From assembly GCF_023343835.1 (NCBI RefSeq), contig NC_064472.1, positions 9,105,469-9,169,468 of the forward strand: DNA of 64,000 nt. The letters run 5' to 3'. The position numbers were made by a program, and so were the translations under genes. Below the pieces are notes generated by a model, which was not told the origin of the DNA, did not search any database, and worked only from the letters and a program-made list of their open reading frames with translations. This DNA is from Lagopus muta (taxonomy: Eukaryota; Chordata; Aves; Galliformes; Phasianidae). Below, one piece after another: positions 11,103 to 24,800 of the stretch (its first letter is position 1; each line of letters begins with the position of its first letter).

Positions 11103-14100
11103 AAGCAGCATAAGACACATAGAATGCACTTACAGTCTCCGAGACATGTTATAAAGATGAATTTGAGGTCATGGAGACCAGAGAGGAGCTGCACTGACTG
11201 GGGCACTGATGGACTAACCAAGTGCTTTGAGATGTTGGGTCTACTTGGTTCCACCAGCAGGATCACCTTCATGGGTGGGCTCCAATTGGACCTCTGAGGC
11301 TAGCTCTAGAGCACTAACTCCCCACCTATGGAAGCTGGATGAACTGTCTGTCCCTTTGGGGTCAGAGATACATCTATCCGAATTCACCCCTAACAGAATC
11401 TGAATGTAGTGTAGTCAGGGTTACATGGGCACTACTGTGGTGGGACGCCTGAAAACTTATCAAGGCTCTCCTACACGTCTCCCACATTCCTTCCACTGAT
11501 GAAGCTCTCTTTGTTTGGACCCATCATTTCTGACATATGACTGGAGAAACAGCAATTGCCATGAGTGCTGAAGCACTGTAATTTAGTGCCCTGGTTGCTG
11601 GGCAGCAATTTAAACTACTATAATTTCAGAGGACCCACAAAGGAAACCTTCTCTAATTGAGTCTTTTCGCTCCATTTGCCCAAGAATGCTTATAGAGGGG
11701 ACAATGAGCCACTACAGGAAACAACAGTGTAAGAAGTTGTTGGAAAGAGAGAAGAAAGAGTCAAAGTTGCTTGTAAATTGACCGCAGATTTGAACATAAC
11801 AACAGCAGTTCACAAAACCTCCTATGAAGATCAGTCTCCTTTAACACATTTTTGACAGCTCCTGGTAAAAAAAATAAAAAAATAAGAATTAAATAAAAAG
11901 GAGGTAGGAAGTGAAGTAAATAAGATAGGGTAATTCTCCCTGTTGCAAACTGCTTTCTGGTTTATGGAGATGAAGTGAAAGGAAATATGAAGCAGAGATG
12001 CTTATGAGCTCCTTGACTCAAAGGAAGCAGAGGACAAAGCCTCACATAAACTCCTGGTTAAAGCTACCTGTGGTGTGCGAGCACAGCCTTGGGGCAGGGC
12101 TGTGTCCCACCTCCCGTATCCATCACCTTGAGACTACTTCTACTTTGAGTCTGTAGGAGCAGAGGAAGTCAGATATGTGCCTGCACCTCAGCTCACGTCG
12201 TTTGTGTTTCCTTCTTAATACAATCCTTGCTTCTCGCCCTCCCCTCCTGCCTCTAGCCCCCAGTATTCCCTCTTTTCACTCTAGCCTCCATCCGGCATGC
12301 TTTGGCTGCTTCTGAAAACCCTAATTAAGAGCAGTTGCCCACCAGTCTCCACTGAGACCAGCACAATCCTGTTCAGGGGTGAGCGTCTTTTCAGTATTCA
12401 TCAAGTTTCATTCTTTGGCACTTGGCGACAATTTCATCTTTCTCTGGGGACACAAAGGAAGGAGGGATGATATTGTTGTAAAGAGATGCTAATCGTTCTA
12501 TGGGGATCTCTAGAAGAAATCACGGAGACCTTTGTTGCGGGACGCCAGGTCTTGTTGTCTTTGGCTCTTTGTTTCTCCACTGATTTCTGAAAGATGCCAG
12601 GCGGGCAGGGAGGGAGGGTAGAATTTATAACGATATTGAAGGGCATGAGAAGGGCAGAGCTTAATTTTGAGACACAAAGAGCGCTATGAGCTGTTTTGAA
12701 TTGGGTCTGCCTTTTTACTGCAAATGCATGCAGTGCCAAGCTGGTGGGGATGGATGGGGATCTGCTCTCACCGCCATCAGTAGGGTGAGTACTTTTGTTA
12801 CAATTGTGATTTCTGGTTTCTGGCTTGGTGAGAGCTGCATACGGATCAGATGGGCCCCCGAGTGTCTGGAAAGCTCTGGCTGCACAACAGTGTTTCCTCT
12901 TCTGGAGTTTAAGAGGCGCTCAGGGAGCCTCTGGAGGAACATGTGGAGCCAGGCGTGGAAGAAGGATGCTTCTGGATTGACAGTGACTGATGGCTTATGC
13001 TGAGTGGGTCTCTTGCAGCATTGCCAGCAGCAGAAACCACCTCCTAAAGACAGAACCCAGGTGCTGTGAGTTCCTCCTCGAACGCAGTGTGCACAGCCTG
13101 AGGCAGCCTCATACAGCCTGCAGTGAGGTGCGTCTAAATTCTGCTTCTCTACTCTCCTATGTAGCCTAAGGAAAAGGTCACCTTCTGCTTGGGTCTTGGT
13201 TGCAGAGAACAGCAACCAGCTGGATGGCAGGTTGCAGGTAGAAACTGAGTACTGCTCCTGTGCTCCCTTTGAATGTTAGGACCCAAGAAAAATGTAGAAA
13301 TTAAGAATCACGTTGCTTTGCTATGCCCATGATACCATATGATTTCTCCAAGTTCTTTTCTGTCCCCATAGATGAAGTTGCACAAGCATGGTCTTACCTT
13401 CCAGCTTGGCTCAGGGCTTATGAGTGCATCCTATAGTTCTGACAGTGCTCACCCTTCTGCTCACCCTTTGCCACAGTGGCTTAGGGACATGTCACAGCCC
13501 AGAGATGTCCCCAGCATGCTCTGTGGGCTGGCAGCTTCAGTGCCTGCAGAGGTCCTTAAAGAGTTAACTTCCCTCCAGATACTCTCGGCAGCTCTCTGAG
13601 CACAGTGACTTGAAACGTGCCGGCCGTGCGGCAACACAGCAAAGACTGGAGCAAACCATATGCTTCTGCACAAAAGTAACTGCATCATTAAAATCCTGAA
13701 CCAAGAACTCAAAGGAGCATTTGAAGAGTACACAGCAGCGGGTCCTGAATCCTAACTATCAGCTTCTTTTCCCCTTGAATCCTTTGCATGGGCTGAATGT
13801 GAAAGCAAAATGTATAATCAATCACAACAACCCACTTCCTTCCTCCTCGAGTGACTCTTCAGGCATATGCCCTCCTCAGGAGTGAGCCGTAGTCTGTAAC
13901 AGCAGGGAAACAGAGGGGAACAAACAGGTGAAATAGCAAAGAAAATAAGAGTACATGGGAGAGGGAGACAGACTCTGGTCACTGCTTAAACTTTGCTTAT
14001 TTACAGCAGCAGCATACATATGAAGATCTATGGCACTTACACCCAAATAAATCCTCCCCTGGAGACAGGTGGCAGATTTCCCCCTCCATTATTTACAGCC

Positions 14101-15772
14101 ACTTCTCAGTGAAAACTGCAAGCTGTAAAATGCCCATACAGTGCCGGAGAGATTTATGGTCCTCCTGTATTTCACATACTGCCTAGCCCTGCTGTGCTGC
14201 CTTTGGGGAGACATGGCAAATGGACTCCAAGGTGTTTGACAAAGATGAAGTCTCATTTATTACTTGATGCTTTGGAGAGAAGTATTTGTACGCTGCAGCC
14301 TACACAGGTGGCAAAGGTTAATCCTCTCCCCTGCTGTCAATTCAGCTTTTTATGAGCACTGGGGAAGGCAATGTGCTGGGGAAGGAGAGGAGCAAGGGAG
14401 GAGAGGCTTAGAATGGCACCTGAGACCTGCTTCACCCCATGCCCTTGACCAGAACTGAAGGAGACATGGGACATCATCATATTGCCAGCCCGCCACACAG
14501 CCAAGCCTGATCTCTGCACAGATTTTTGTCTTATGAGAGGGGAGCTGATGTTTCCACTTCTTCCCAGCAGATGGGATTCCCTGAACCCTGATATTGGAGG
14601 ACTCTTTTGGCTTGCAGGCCCTGACACCCATCACCCTGGTCCCAATGTGATGTGACTCCATCTGACAGAGAGGTGTACATGAGCACGAGGCCTTTGGGAT
14701 CCTCAACTTCAGAGTACCTTAGTCAAGCTTGGACCTCTGGAAATGCACATTTTCACCCACTGCTGCTGGCAGAGCCAGCATGACATAAGACCACTATACA
14801 GTGTGAGTGAAGCCAAGGCAGACAGCCAGCACAGTGCCAGCATGCTGTCTTCTCTGAGTACAGACAGAGCTTCAATCTCCGGCTCTGTCGATAGAGTGCT
14901 TTTCAGCAGCACTAAATTCTTGCAAAAACTCGAACATGAAAACATAAAAATAAAAACATGGCATAAAAAACACACAATAAAAATACAATACCAAATATAT
15001 CACTTAACTAAAACCGCTGACCCAGCGGCTTTGATGTTAATGCATTGTCTGTAACTGCAAGGCATTCCAGCTGAATACTAACCGGCTGCAGAGCCTGAGC
15101 CCAGCCTTGCTTCAGAGGGCTCTGATTTTACTACTCTAATTTCTGCAATCAGCTCTCCTCTCCTGGGGTTTATTACGTCTCCTTCTCACCACCATCAGCC
15201 AGGAGCTGTTGTCACTTTCTCCCCAGCGTTAATTAAAGCTGGGGGAGAAGTAACCTCCCAAAGACTCCTTGGAGGAAGAAAAGGAAGAGCTGAACCCAGC
15301 ATGACTACAGCTCTGGATCAGCAGAGCACTGTGTTAACAAGAGTCCTATGGATGTGAGAGGGATGAGCAGTCGGCAGGAAGGCAGGAACAGATGGTACCC
15401 AGCTACGTGCAGCATGGGTCCCAGTCTGTGGGATGTGCAGAATCTACTGCTCACAGCACTGGCTGCCCCGTGCCTAATGACAGCACCAGGCACAGCCTCT
15501 GCAGGGCTATCCTTGTGTATTCTCTTCCAAGCAACAAGGAGACACCTCAGGAGGGTCCTCTCCTGCTCAGTCCTTGCATGGAGCCAGCAGGAAGCTGCTG
15601 AGATGAGTACAGTGCTTCTGTGCAGAGTGGCATCTCTGTACTCTTATTCAGTGCCTGCATGCAGGAGAAAGGTTGAGTGAAAGCCTTCATGGAGCAAGAC
15701 AGAAGTAGAATCTCCAGGAATTTGAAACCATCATTCCTAAATGCCCTAAAGCAGAAGATGCACCAGTTTCTC
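11103..15772. other. Unique sequence with scattered factor-like motifs, no gene
   Basis: No coding gene is recognised; the longest open frame is 166 codons on the - strand (12,715-13,215) and looks unfamiliar. Two forkhead-type TATTTAC cores occur at 13,998-14,004 and 14,090-14,096, and a TTAATTAA palindrome at 15,229-15,236. An A-rich tract lies at 11,868-11,900. The 12,420-12,740 block is listed separately. Nothing else stands out over 4.6 kb. Confidence 0.55.
12420..12740. promoter_or_regulatory. Candidate conserved non-coding element
   Basis: The block combines SOX-like CTTTGTT cores (about 12,530 and 12,566), a GCTAATCG site near 12,487 and a TTTATAACGATATTGA stretch near 12,624. It has more CpG than its surroundings and no repeat. 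It looks like a constrained enhancer, but only cross-species alignment can establish that. Confidence 0.22.
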
Positions 15773-16024
15773 CAGAATCATAAAATCACCAAGGCTGGAA
15801 AAGACCCCCAGGATCATCCAACTGTCCACCCACCACTAATATTTCCTACTAAACCACATCCCTCAGTACATGTAAATGTTTCTTGAACACCTCCAGGGAT
15901 GGTGACCCCACCACCTCCCTGGGCAGACAGTTCCAGCACCTGGTCACTCTTCCAGAGAAGAAATTCCTCCTAACACCCGACTTGAATCTCTTCTGGTGCA
16001 ACTTAAGGCCACTCCCTAATAAGA
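15773..16024 (-). mobile_element. CR1 LINE, 3' part (antisense)
   Basis: The antisense landmarks appear in order: 'aatcataaaatcaccaaggc', 'tggaaaagacccccaggatc', 'ttgaacacctccagggatgg', 'tgaccccaccacctccctgg' and 'aagaaattcctcctaacacc', ending near 'caacttaaggccactccc'. The copy is 5'-truncated and diverged but unmistakable. Confidence 0.9.
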
Positions 16025-16945
16025 TTCACACCACGTTGGTGATGGAGAACCTGGTGGGATCCAGCACAGAATTTCAGGCTCATTGGCTGGAGTTACTACT
16101 GCCAGATGAGGATGGGGTGAGGATGACCTCCTTACTGTTTAGTCAAACCTCTTCACTTCAGCAGCAGTTGAGTGCAGGAACAGTGAGACTTGAACCTGGA
16201 GTCTTTCACTGCAGACAAACTAAAGCTGCTGTTTCAGCTGCAGCTGAAGCAATCAGTCCTGGAAGGTGATGGCTCTGTGTGGCCCTGACTGAGCTCATGT
16301 TCCTTGCTCAGTCAGTAACTGCCAGACAGGCAGCTTGTTACAGCTATCATCCAAAGTCTGTAAATCCAAACTGTGAGCATTTCCAGCCACACTTTGTCCT
16401 TTGATTCCAACAGGTGGAGTCATCTGGAACAAAGCAATCTAAGTTTTCTCTTCTTCTAAGGTCATGGTGACCAATCTTCAAAGGACAGCATCTCGTCTGT
16501 GCATGGCTGCTTGGTGAGGAAGAAGGTCCCTCTTCTGTCCCCAGCTGAGCCAGCACTTACTTCCATGAACATTCTTCCTCCATGTTGCATTTTTGTTCAC
16601 TGATATAAAACAGCAATAGGAATGTGGCCAAGGGAAAAGCTCCATTGAGCTATAGCCCAGCCACAGAGCCTTCCAAAATTTTAGTTGGAAGAAGAATTTG
16701 CCCTTCTTTCCTCCATCTTCCTCAACCTTTTCCTGCCTTGGTGCAGATGGCAGTGATGGTCTGAATCCTGTGCTGAGCAGATGTTGATGTTCTTGCTCTC
16801 TTTAATCACATGGCAGGGGCTGCAGCTGGGATGTGTGCTGATGGCAGCGTGGTCTCCACTGCTCTGTGAGCTTGGATGCCTTCTGGGGAGGGCAAGACAC
16901 TGGTTATCTGAGGCAATTGTGAGCTGGTAGAAAGTGTCTCACTTA
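16025..16945. other. Unique non-coding sequence between two CR1 copies
   Basis: There is no gene or repeat. A short exon-like segment on the - strand (16,561-16,599) is listed separately. Open frames are shorter than 75 codons apart from one running out of the preceding CR1. Confidence 0.55.
16561..16599 (-). other. Possible 39-nt exon on the minus strand (speculative)
   Basis: Read on the - strand, a T-rich stretch ends in TTTTATATCAG, followed by 39 nt and then a strong donor ATGGAA/GTAAGT (intron start at 16,560). The segment is open in two frames; one reads EQKCNMEEECSW. Its length is a multiple of three. I recognise no protein and see no linked exon, so this is a splice-site observation only. 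Confidence 0.2.
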
Positions 16946-17033
16946 AAATCATAGAATCATTAAGACTGGAAAAGACCTCTAATATCACCTGGTCCAACCA
17001 CCAACCCATCACCACCACTTGACCTACTAGAAT
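16946..17033 (-). mobile_element. CR1 LINE, short 3' end (antisense)
   Basis: The copy begins 'aaaatcatagaatcattaag', runs through 'actggaaaagacctctaa', 'cacctggtccaaccaccaac' and 'ccatcaccaccactt', and stops at about 17,033. It is the antisense 3' end of the CR1 subtype with the 'aaccttaatgattctatg' tail, about 90 bp long. Confidence 0.9.
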
Positions 17034-18521
17034 GAGAGGGAAAACTGAGGAGGTGCTGAAGCAGACGAGGAGAAACCTTAATAGTAAGTACAATTTTGAA
17101 AGCTTGCCTTCTATTTTTCTACAACTTACTCATCACTGCAACCTAGTATTTGTTCCTCCTTTAACCTAGCTCTTGGCCTTGTGTGACCCACCTATGGCAA
17201 GCTTCCCTCCCACAGGCACAGCGTATCATGACACAGTGTGCTTGCAGAGCTGTGCAGAACCACTTAATTCCTCCAGGAACACCAAAGTCTGGTGATGCTG
17301 CTATTTAGTGTTACGGGGTACAATGGGTGTCAGGAGGAGGAGGAATATTTCCCAGTAATGGGTAGAGAGCAGGGAAACACGCCCAGTAAGTGCACATATC
17401 GACTCACTGGTGGAAGGGAGTAGGAGAGAAACTTCAGCATTCTCATACCAAGGGCATGATGTTTCCCTGCCTCTCTGGACAAGCAAGGGCCCCTCCTGCA
17501 AGAGATTCTCAGCCCACATGCCTCCTAAGCAGGACTGAGATGACCATCACTCCCCGTCTCATGGCTCCACTGCTGGACAGAGCAGCACTCCCATTTACAC
17601 CACCCCAGGAGCAGCGCTTGGAGGTGGGGCTGGAAGTGGGCAAGTCCTGAGATTGACTGTTTACAGAACTGCTCTCTCACTTCCCAGTCCTATCAGAGGT
17701 CCCCTTGGTGCTCCATGGAGGACTTCCACTTGCCTTGCAGTGTGTTGTCAGCAGTGCCTCATGCTGGAAGTGCTCCCTAGTTTTAATTAAGGCTTTGAGG
17801 ACCCAAGTCAGGCAGAAAGAGGAGAAAATGCTAAGAACAGCTAATTTCTTAAACTGCTCTCTGGCACCTTTTAAAACTTACCTCATGTAGCAAATTAAAA
17901 ATGCTAATAGATGGCCTATAAAAAAAATCTTTTCTTCTCCATAATTTCAGTGAGCTGAATGGCTCTGTGCATCAATTAGCTGTGGAAAATGAGATTTTCT
18001 CCATTGGGAAAGGACCAGGTTGAAGGTGCAAACTCACAGCTGGCTTCTGAAGTGCTTCACTCTCCAAAATGCTTTCAGCAAAGGCATGTGGGGCCATGCT
18101 GAGCTGCTCCTTTCACATGTATAGCCCTTACAGACTTATTACTTGTCATCACTTTTTGTCCCGAGGTAGACTATGAGTCTGGTCACTCAAATGGGTACGG
18201 AGACTTGGAGCAAGAATGGTCTCCTGTTGTATTTGAGAGAGCTTGAATTCATCTGGGTACTGCTGTAACAGTAGAAATTAATACAAAACCAGAACATACA
18301 CATAGGCACAACACTTCCATTGCTTTGTCTTTGGAGAGATGCTATCTGTTGTGTTCTCCTTACTATTTGCAAGCAGTGCTCATTGCTACAGGGACTTCAA
18401 CTTGCGTTAAGTCACAGCAGCTTTACAAATTTAGAGAGCAATTGAGTTTTGAAGGTTTCGCAGATCCCAGGGACAAGAGACAGGAAAATCACTTCAGCCA
18501 CCCTCTGTCAGATTAGCAGGT
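17034..18521. other. Unique non-coding sequence
   Basis: No gene, repeat or promoter is recognised. Open frames are below 90 codons. A modestly AT-rich segment with TTTTAATTAAGG lies near 17,779-17,792. Confidence 0.6.
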
Positions 18522-18733
18522 AGAAAGTAGAAAAAAAACTTTTTACCCAGAGGGTGGTGGGGCCTTGGCACTGCTGCCCAAAGGGCTGTGGTGCCCCATC
18601 CCTGGAGGTGCTCAAGGCTGGGCTGGTTGGGACCCTGGGGAGCCTGAGCTGGTGGGGGCAACCAGCCCATGGCAGGGGTTGTAAATGGGTGGGCTTTGAG
18701 GTCTCTTCCAGCCCAAGGCATTCTGTGATTCAC
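18522..18733 (+). mobile_element. CR1 LINE, 3' part
   Basis: The sense CR1 runs from a decayed 'actttttacccagagggtgg' through 'ggtgccccatccctggaggt', 'gctcaaggctgggctggttg' and 'aaccagcccatggcaggggt' to 'ctcttccagcccaaggcatt' and a 'ctgtgattc' end. It is one of the better preserved copies. An antisense open frame across it is a repeat artefact. Confidence 0.92.
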
Positions 18734-21700
18734 TCCAGTCAGAAATTTGAGTACTAGACTCCCGCTGGTCAAACAAGCACTGTGCTCAATAAATTTAGAG
18801 AGCCTTGAAGGAAGGAGAGAGAATAGTGAATAGTTTATCCAAAGCAGGGCAGACATCAGAACAGAAATGGATATGGACACCAGCTTCAGATAATGTCTCG
18901 TGTATCTACATAGCATAGAAGCAAAGCAGATGAGAAACGGATTTTGAGTCCCTCACTCCTAAGTGACTGCCCAGTCATCAGAATGACTATGAAACATGTG
19001 AAAAGATCCGTGATCACTGGATCTTCCAGTCTACACATCAGTAGCATGCAATTGCTCCTGGAGCAAGAAGAGAGACTATGCTATTTCTACTCAACAAAAG
19101 CTTATTCCCCTCTTGTGTTAATGTTTACATCCTTTTCAGTCTTGTCTCCCAGTTGTCTTCTCCCAGAAATACCTAGTCGTGATCTATGTCTTGGAAACCC
19201 TGGCCCAAGACAAGCACTCAAGTTAAATACATCATCACAGCATATTGATTTTAGGGGTCAGCTGCTACAGCTTGGAGGCAAAACGTCCAGGGAGCCTGAA
19301 GGAGGTCATGGACAGCATTACAGTCACATAATTTGGACCATATCCAGTGGCTCTGCACTTAAAACTGTCAGCCAACTAAAAGCAGCCTTGGAGAACCAGG
19401 TAGGTCTGAATACTAACTCTGGAGCATGGTTAATGAAGCTTCTGGGTTTGATGTATTTCAGCCACGGCGTGTGTTCCTTCTCTTTCCACCTTCCCATCAC
19501 TGCAAGGGAGTGGATGGGGAAGAATGAGAAAATTACAAGTGGAAGTTTCTAGTTTCCCTCTGAAATTGTCTTGACTTTCGAGTCCCTCGAGGACTATGCA
19601 AGTTCATCGCAAAGCAGACCTGTCCAAATGAGCAGTGACACTTTGGTAATTGCACAGGGCAGGAGAGCTGCTAGAGGAGGCAGCGTGGAGGGGATGGTAG
19701 ATTCCCATGTGCCCTGATCCTGATATCATCGCTTCCAGAGAGTGTAGAAATAAGGCAGCACTAATGACCCTGGAGATGAAGAGGATTTTCTGAGCTGTTG
19801 AAGGCTGTTGTGGCCACAGAGCTCCTCTGTGACAGCACAAAGCAGTGCTCACATCAGGACCCCAGCTGGCTGAGTGTAGTCAAACTCACAGGCATTTGGC
19901 TCCTGGACACAATGAAAGAGAGGATGAAGTTATCCAGACTAGTGGTGTTGAGTATTTCTTCCCCTTGTGGCTGATGGACATGGCTAACCTCCTACCTCAC
20001 TGGGCTTTGCAGCTTTGTAGCAAAGATGCTCTAGGCTCACCAGGAGCTCTGCTACATTCATAGATGCATAAGAAAGAGAGAAGGGCAGATGTATAATTCC
20101 AGATGTACCCAGGAGGAGAGGAAAAAACCACAAAGGCCTGAAGGACCCTGATGGTCTGCATGGCAGCAAACAATATCCAGATGGCGATGGCATTTGCCAG
20201 CACTGATGAACAGCATCACATGCAGGAGATTCATTTCTCTCAGGTGATGGCTAGAAATGTTGTGAAAGCAATGCCTTTCACATCAGTTGTGAAGACTCAC
20301 CTTCACTCCTGGTCTCTCTGCAGTTCTCCAGCACAGGTGAACACCCTGTGACCATACCATACTTGGGAAACTAGCAGCTACAGCTGAACCAGCATGAAAC
20401 CAAGGCACTCAGGGCTGTAAGCTCTTTATCTTATATGAACATGAAGTTCACTTTAATACAAAGGAGAGAAAAATGAGATTTATATCTTCCGTGTTATGCT
20501 GGCTTGGGACATAAACTTAATTAGAAAGACTGAAATGTCATCATCTCCTGGAGGAGGGTGAGCATTTTTTTTCAAACCATGAGCATCTTTTTCAATTTCA
20601 GAGCATTCACTGGCCAAATAGATGTGATTTGCTATTTCTTAAAGAGTGATGTCTCGCTGTGAGGAGTGTGGAACTGACACCACGGATAATTCTCTGCTCA
20701 TTCTGTACTCCATTTAGGGAAAATTCTTGACCTGTCCTAGCATGACCTGGATTGTGTAAGTTTTAAAGAGCATCCTGGACACGAGTGTACTCTGCAGCCA
20801 TGAAAAGCCCTGGGAGGAGGACTGCAGGCATAGCATCTCTGAGCCACACAGCTCCCGGCTGTAGCAGCAGCTGCTGGCAAGCAGAGAGCATATGGAGGGA
20901 CATAGGTCAGTGCCTCTTGGAGCCTGTCTTAGCTGTGCAAATCATGAGATGAGCAAAGCTGCAATGACAAGCAATGATCTTGTACTAGTAGACACTGACA
21001 TCTCCAAGGAGCTGTGAATTTTGCAAGTGATTATTTAATCTAGCAGGTGATGCATAATCTGACCGGGGCATCTTTCTCATGGAGTAAGCAGTGCCCGTAC
21101 TTGCAGGACTTCAGGGATGTGGTTCCCAAACAGGGACCCGATGCCTACAGCACAGCGATGAAGCAGCATACCTGTGATTGTCCTTGGGAAGTGTATCCAT
21201 ATATGTCTCTTCCTTGAGGGTACAAACAGCCTTAAAACATCTTCCATCTTCCGTGGGATAGGAGCCAAGTTCCAGTGTTTCAGGAGCCACTGTTCCAGTG
21301 GAAGAGACAAGTCATGACAGTGCGTCTGAATAGTGCAGCATCTCCTGTTTACCATTCTATTCTATGCTCCATTCTATGCAACCTCTTTCACAGCATGGGC
21401 AGGGTGTGTGAAGGACGGGAACTTGGGAGAAGTGGTCATGTGTGGTCAGTGTGCAAGACGGAAAGTGTAGATAGAGTGCAAAAGCAGGGGCTGGGTTCAC
21501 TTCCAGGAGGTGAAATATGCATTAGAAGATCAGGGAGGAGGTGGCCCTGAGACATGAGCTTAGAGGTGTCTGACACAAACCTGCCTTGCTGCCATGCTAA
21601 GCCCAAACACTGGCATTCATGCAGTTTGGAAAGAAGGCTGGGCACATATCTATGTCAGCATGAGGGCATGATCTAGACATGGCCATGCAAGGAGAAGCCC

Positions 21701-21754
21701 TTTCCAGAGAGTGTGTGTCAAACTGAGCAGTACAGCCAAAGTGCTTTGGAGGGA
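18734..21754. other. Unique non-coding sequence
   Basis: There is no recognised gene. A 202-codon + strand open frame (18,944-19,552) has an unfamiliar Ser/Leu-rich translation, no flanking promoter or splice context, and is probably chance. No repeat family or structural RNA is recognised in 3 kb. Confidence 0.55.
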
Positions 21755-21832
21755 ATCATAGTACCAAAGAATCACAGAATGGCTTATGTTGGGAAGGACC
21801 TTAAAATTGTTCTGTTCTAACACTCAGGAAGG
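21755..21832 (-). mobile_element. CR1 LINE, short 3' end (antisense)
   Basis: Antisense CR1 3' terminus: 'gaatcatagtaccaaagaat', 'cacagaatggcttatgttgg' and 'gaaggaccttaaaattgttc', then similarity fades at about 21,832. Two overlapping octamer-type units remain at the end. Confidence 0.85.
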
Positions 21833-24800
21833 CCTGGGATTACTTCTAATGCTGTGACCAAGTCAGAATGAGTCCAAAACCTTGTGCCTAGCAGCAGTGA
21901 CCTCTGTGCCCAAGCATGGCCCAAAAAACACACTCTCCTTCCAGCTGAACCCCATTAAATCATCAATTTCTCAGTTTCCCCTTAATTACTGAGATCAATG
22001 ACTACATAGTCCCGGTTTCCTCCATACATTTCCTGCTTCTTCTGAATGTGGAGCAGCTAATTGCCATTCACTGCTCATCCTAATGTTTCCTCTCTCGCTT
22101 ACTTTCTCTCTCTCCTGCAATTTACTGGCATTTCCTAAGCACATTTAGGCCATGTTGGCAGCTGGATTCTGCGATAAGGTTGTTTTGACATCTAGTGATT
22201 GTTGGTCGATAACATTTCTATCCCATAATGAATAGAGGAGGGGGACAGCGAGAGGAAGAGCGAGGAAGGAGCGATCTTCAACAGTTAGGAGATGAGATCA
22301 TTATCTCCTGGAAATATGGGAAAGGCAGAAGTGAGAGGAGAGAAGCGAGACTGTCTTCTCAGCTGAGAACAACATAATAATTGCCTTTCACAAGGAAGGC
22401 ATGGCTCAGTACAAACATGGGCACCCCAGGTGCTCTCTGCATTCCTGGCTTCAACCACAGCAATTGGATCACATTGTAGAGATGGGGCCAGGCAGGGGAT
22501 GTACAGGTCTGGCTCTCTCTCTAGCACGTGACATTGCTTGCTGTTGGGTCTACCCATACACTCCTTGGTGCTCGTGTGGAGTTAGCTCACTGTGGGACTC
22601 CAAGTGAGAAGGGCAATAAGACTCTTCACCTATGGAGGAGCCTCTGCCTCTTCCAGCTGATAGAGTTTGAAGTCCATCCGCAATGACAGACTTCAGCTTG
22701 CAAAGTCCTGCCTGGCTGGATTGCTCATTGCAGGCAGAGGCAGCAGGCTTCTTGTGCCTAGACACTATCCAAGCAAATAAAACCTGTTAAAACTCAGGGA
22801 TGTACGTAGAACAAACTGCACCAGACATAAGGCGGCAAGGCTTTACATCCTCTACTGCCTGTGTGGACTTAGTGTTTGCCTTGGCTCTAGGATCTCTGTG
22901 CCATCCTCTGTTTCCAAAATAAACAGGCACTGAATAAATACCTGGATGGACATGCTGTCTCTAAAGACAAAGCCAAGCTGTTTAGCACACACGTTGTGGG
23001 GTAGGCTGGTGACCACAGGCAAGATAAGCACTTGGGTTGGACTTCCATGACTCTTAGTCCTCCGCAGGCTGAGAAGCGTTGATGCTTCACAGCCAGGAAC
23101 ATTCTCTGGCACACCAGAGCTCTAATCTGCCACTTTTCAGCAGATATCAAAGCTAATTGTGCCTTCCTGTCCTCCTGCTTGTGGCATGGGTCTCACTGTG
23201 AGAGCCTCCCTGCGTTCTCATCCATGCCTTCAGCAGCAAGCAGCAGTAAGCTTGCCTGGTCAGGGAGGTGCCACCACCCTGGGCATTGCACACTGATGCT
23301 CACGTGGAGCAGCAGGCGATGAGACAGCATGGTGTTCCTGGTTCTGCGCCCAGCTGGAACAAATCAGAGATCCACAGCACGCAGGAACTCAACAGGCAGC
23401 TGGGCAACTGCCCATCACTCTCCAACAGCATTGCAGCCTTTTGTAGTCACAAAATCAGTGGCAGAGTTCACAGAGAAACTCACTGCTCGTTGCTGAGGAA
23501 GTCCCAGCACAGCTGAGAAGATGTGCTGGGGAGGCACTGCTGTACATTTGTCCTGATGTATTTGTCCAAGGTGAACACTGCTGGCTGCTGTAAGGGGCTT
23601 CTGTGAGCCTCAGTGCAGCTGTCCTTATCACCTGTCCTCTGACAGTGCCTCAGTCTCTGCTGGCTATAGAGAGGTTGGAAAGTCATGGTCCATCTTATTA
23701 AAGAGCTAAGATGAAATGTAGACAGGATGGGGCTGAACTCAGATTTCTGCCAGTTGCTTCAGGTTTTCCTGGATTTGAGCCTGGGTAGTGCTTACCCCTG
23801 CTTCTTCCCAAGCTCTGTCCACAGAGCTTCTCCCACAGGAACAGGCAGCAAGGGGCAGAACCAGCCCCTCCTCCCAAATCTGCCTTCTGCCTCCTGTCAC
23901 TAGTAAGAGTTTTGGAGAGAAGCACAACAGACAGGGTGCATATGGCCGTGCTCTCCCTGCTCTCAAGCCTCTTGGGTGGTGTTTTTGCCCTTAATAACTC
24001 TCGATGGGATTCTCTTTTTCCCACTAATTTGCTTAGTCGTTTGTGGGAGCAGTTGAAACTCATGTCACTACAAGATCTGTTGGCAGCAAGATCTGCAATT
24101 CGAATACTTACTGGGAAAACAAAAAGCATCCTTTTGTACCAGGTGAATTCCCTGGTGCTTCTTTGCCCTTGCAGTGTAAGAAACAGCAGAGGAAATACTT
24201 CATTTTCTACCTCCTTTAACCTGCCAGGCTTTTCCCAATGTCTCCATTCAGCTTTTTTCTCAGCTGCAGAACCCTAACTGATTTCGTCACTTGGTGTTCA
24301 GCATTGTTTGGTGGCTCTGATTAGTTCTGTCACCTCTTCCTGCTCTATTTCCAGCTCTTTCTCTTATCTGAGCCAGAGGTTGAGGCTGCATGCAGAATTG
24401 GAGATGTGGCTTCAGTCAGCGAAAGTGCACAGCCATCACTTGCCACGCTCTCCCTCCAAAAGCACAGCTTTCTGCTTGCTTCCTTGACTGCTAATGAGCA
24501 GGGATATGAAGGCTTTTGTACACCTGTCTGCACAAGCTCCACTTTGCAAGGCTGATGGTGTGTTCTTGGCACATCTCTATTGGATAGAGCTGTGTGGGAA
24601 TTTTCCCAGCTGCGTTGCTTTGCTCTTGCATGAGGCCACTTGAAGACAACAGCGCAATGGCCTGTTCCTTGCAGCCTTCATAACAGAGTCAAGTCACAGT
24701 ATGGAAACAATAACCTAATTCTGCCTCAGGGCTTCTGAACCCCAAATCAGGAAGGGCAAAACCGGACAAGGCTTGCTTTAGGTTGGTGAAATATTAATGA

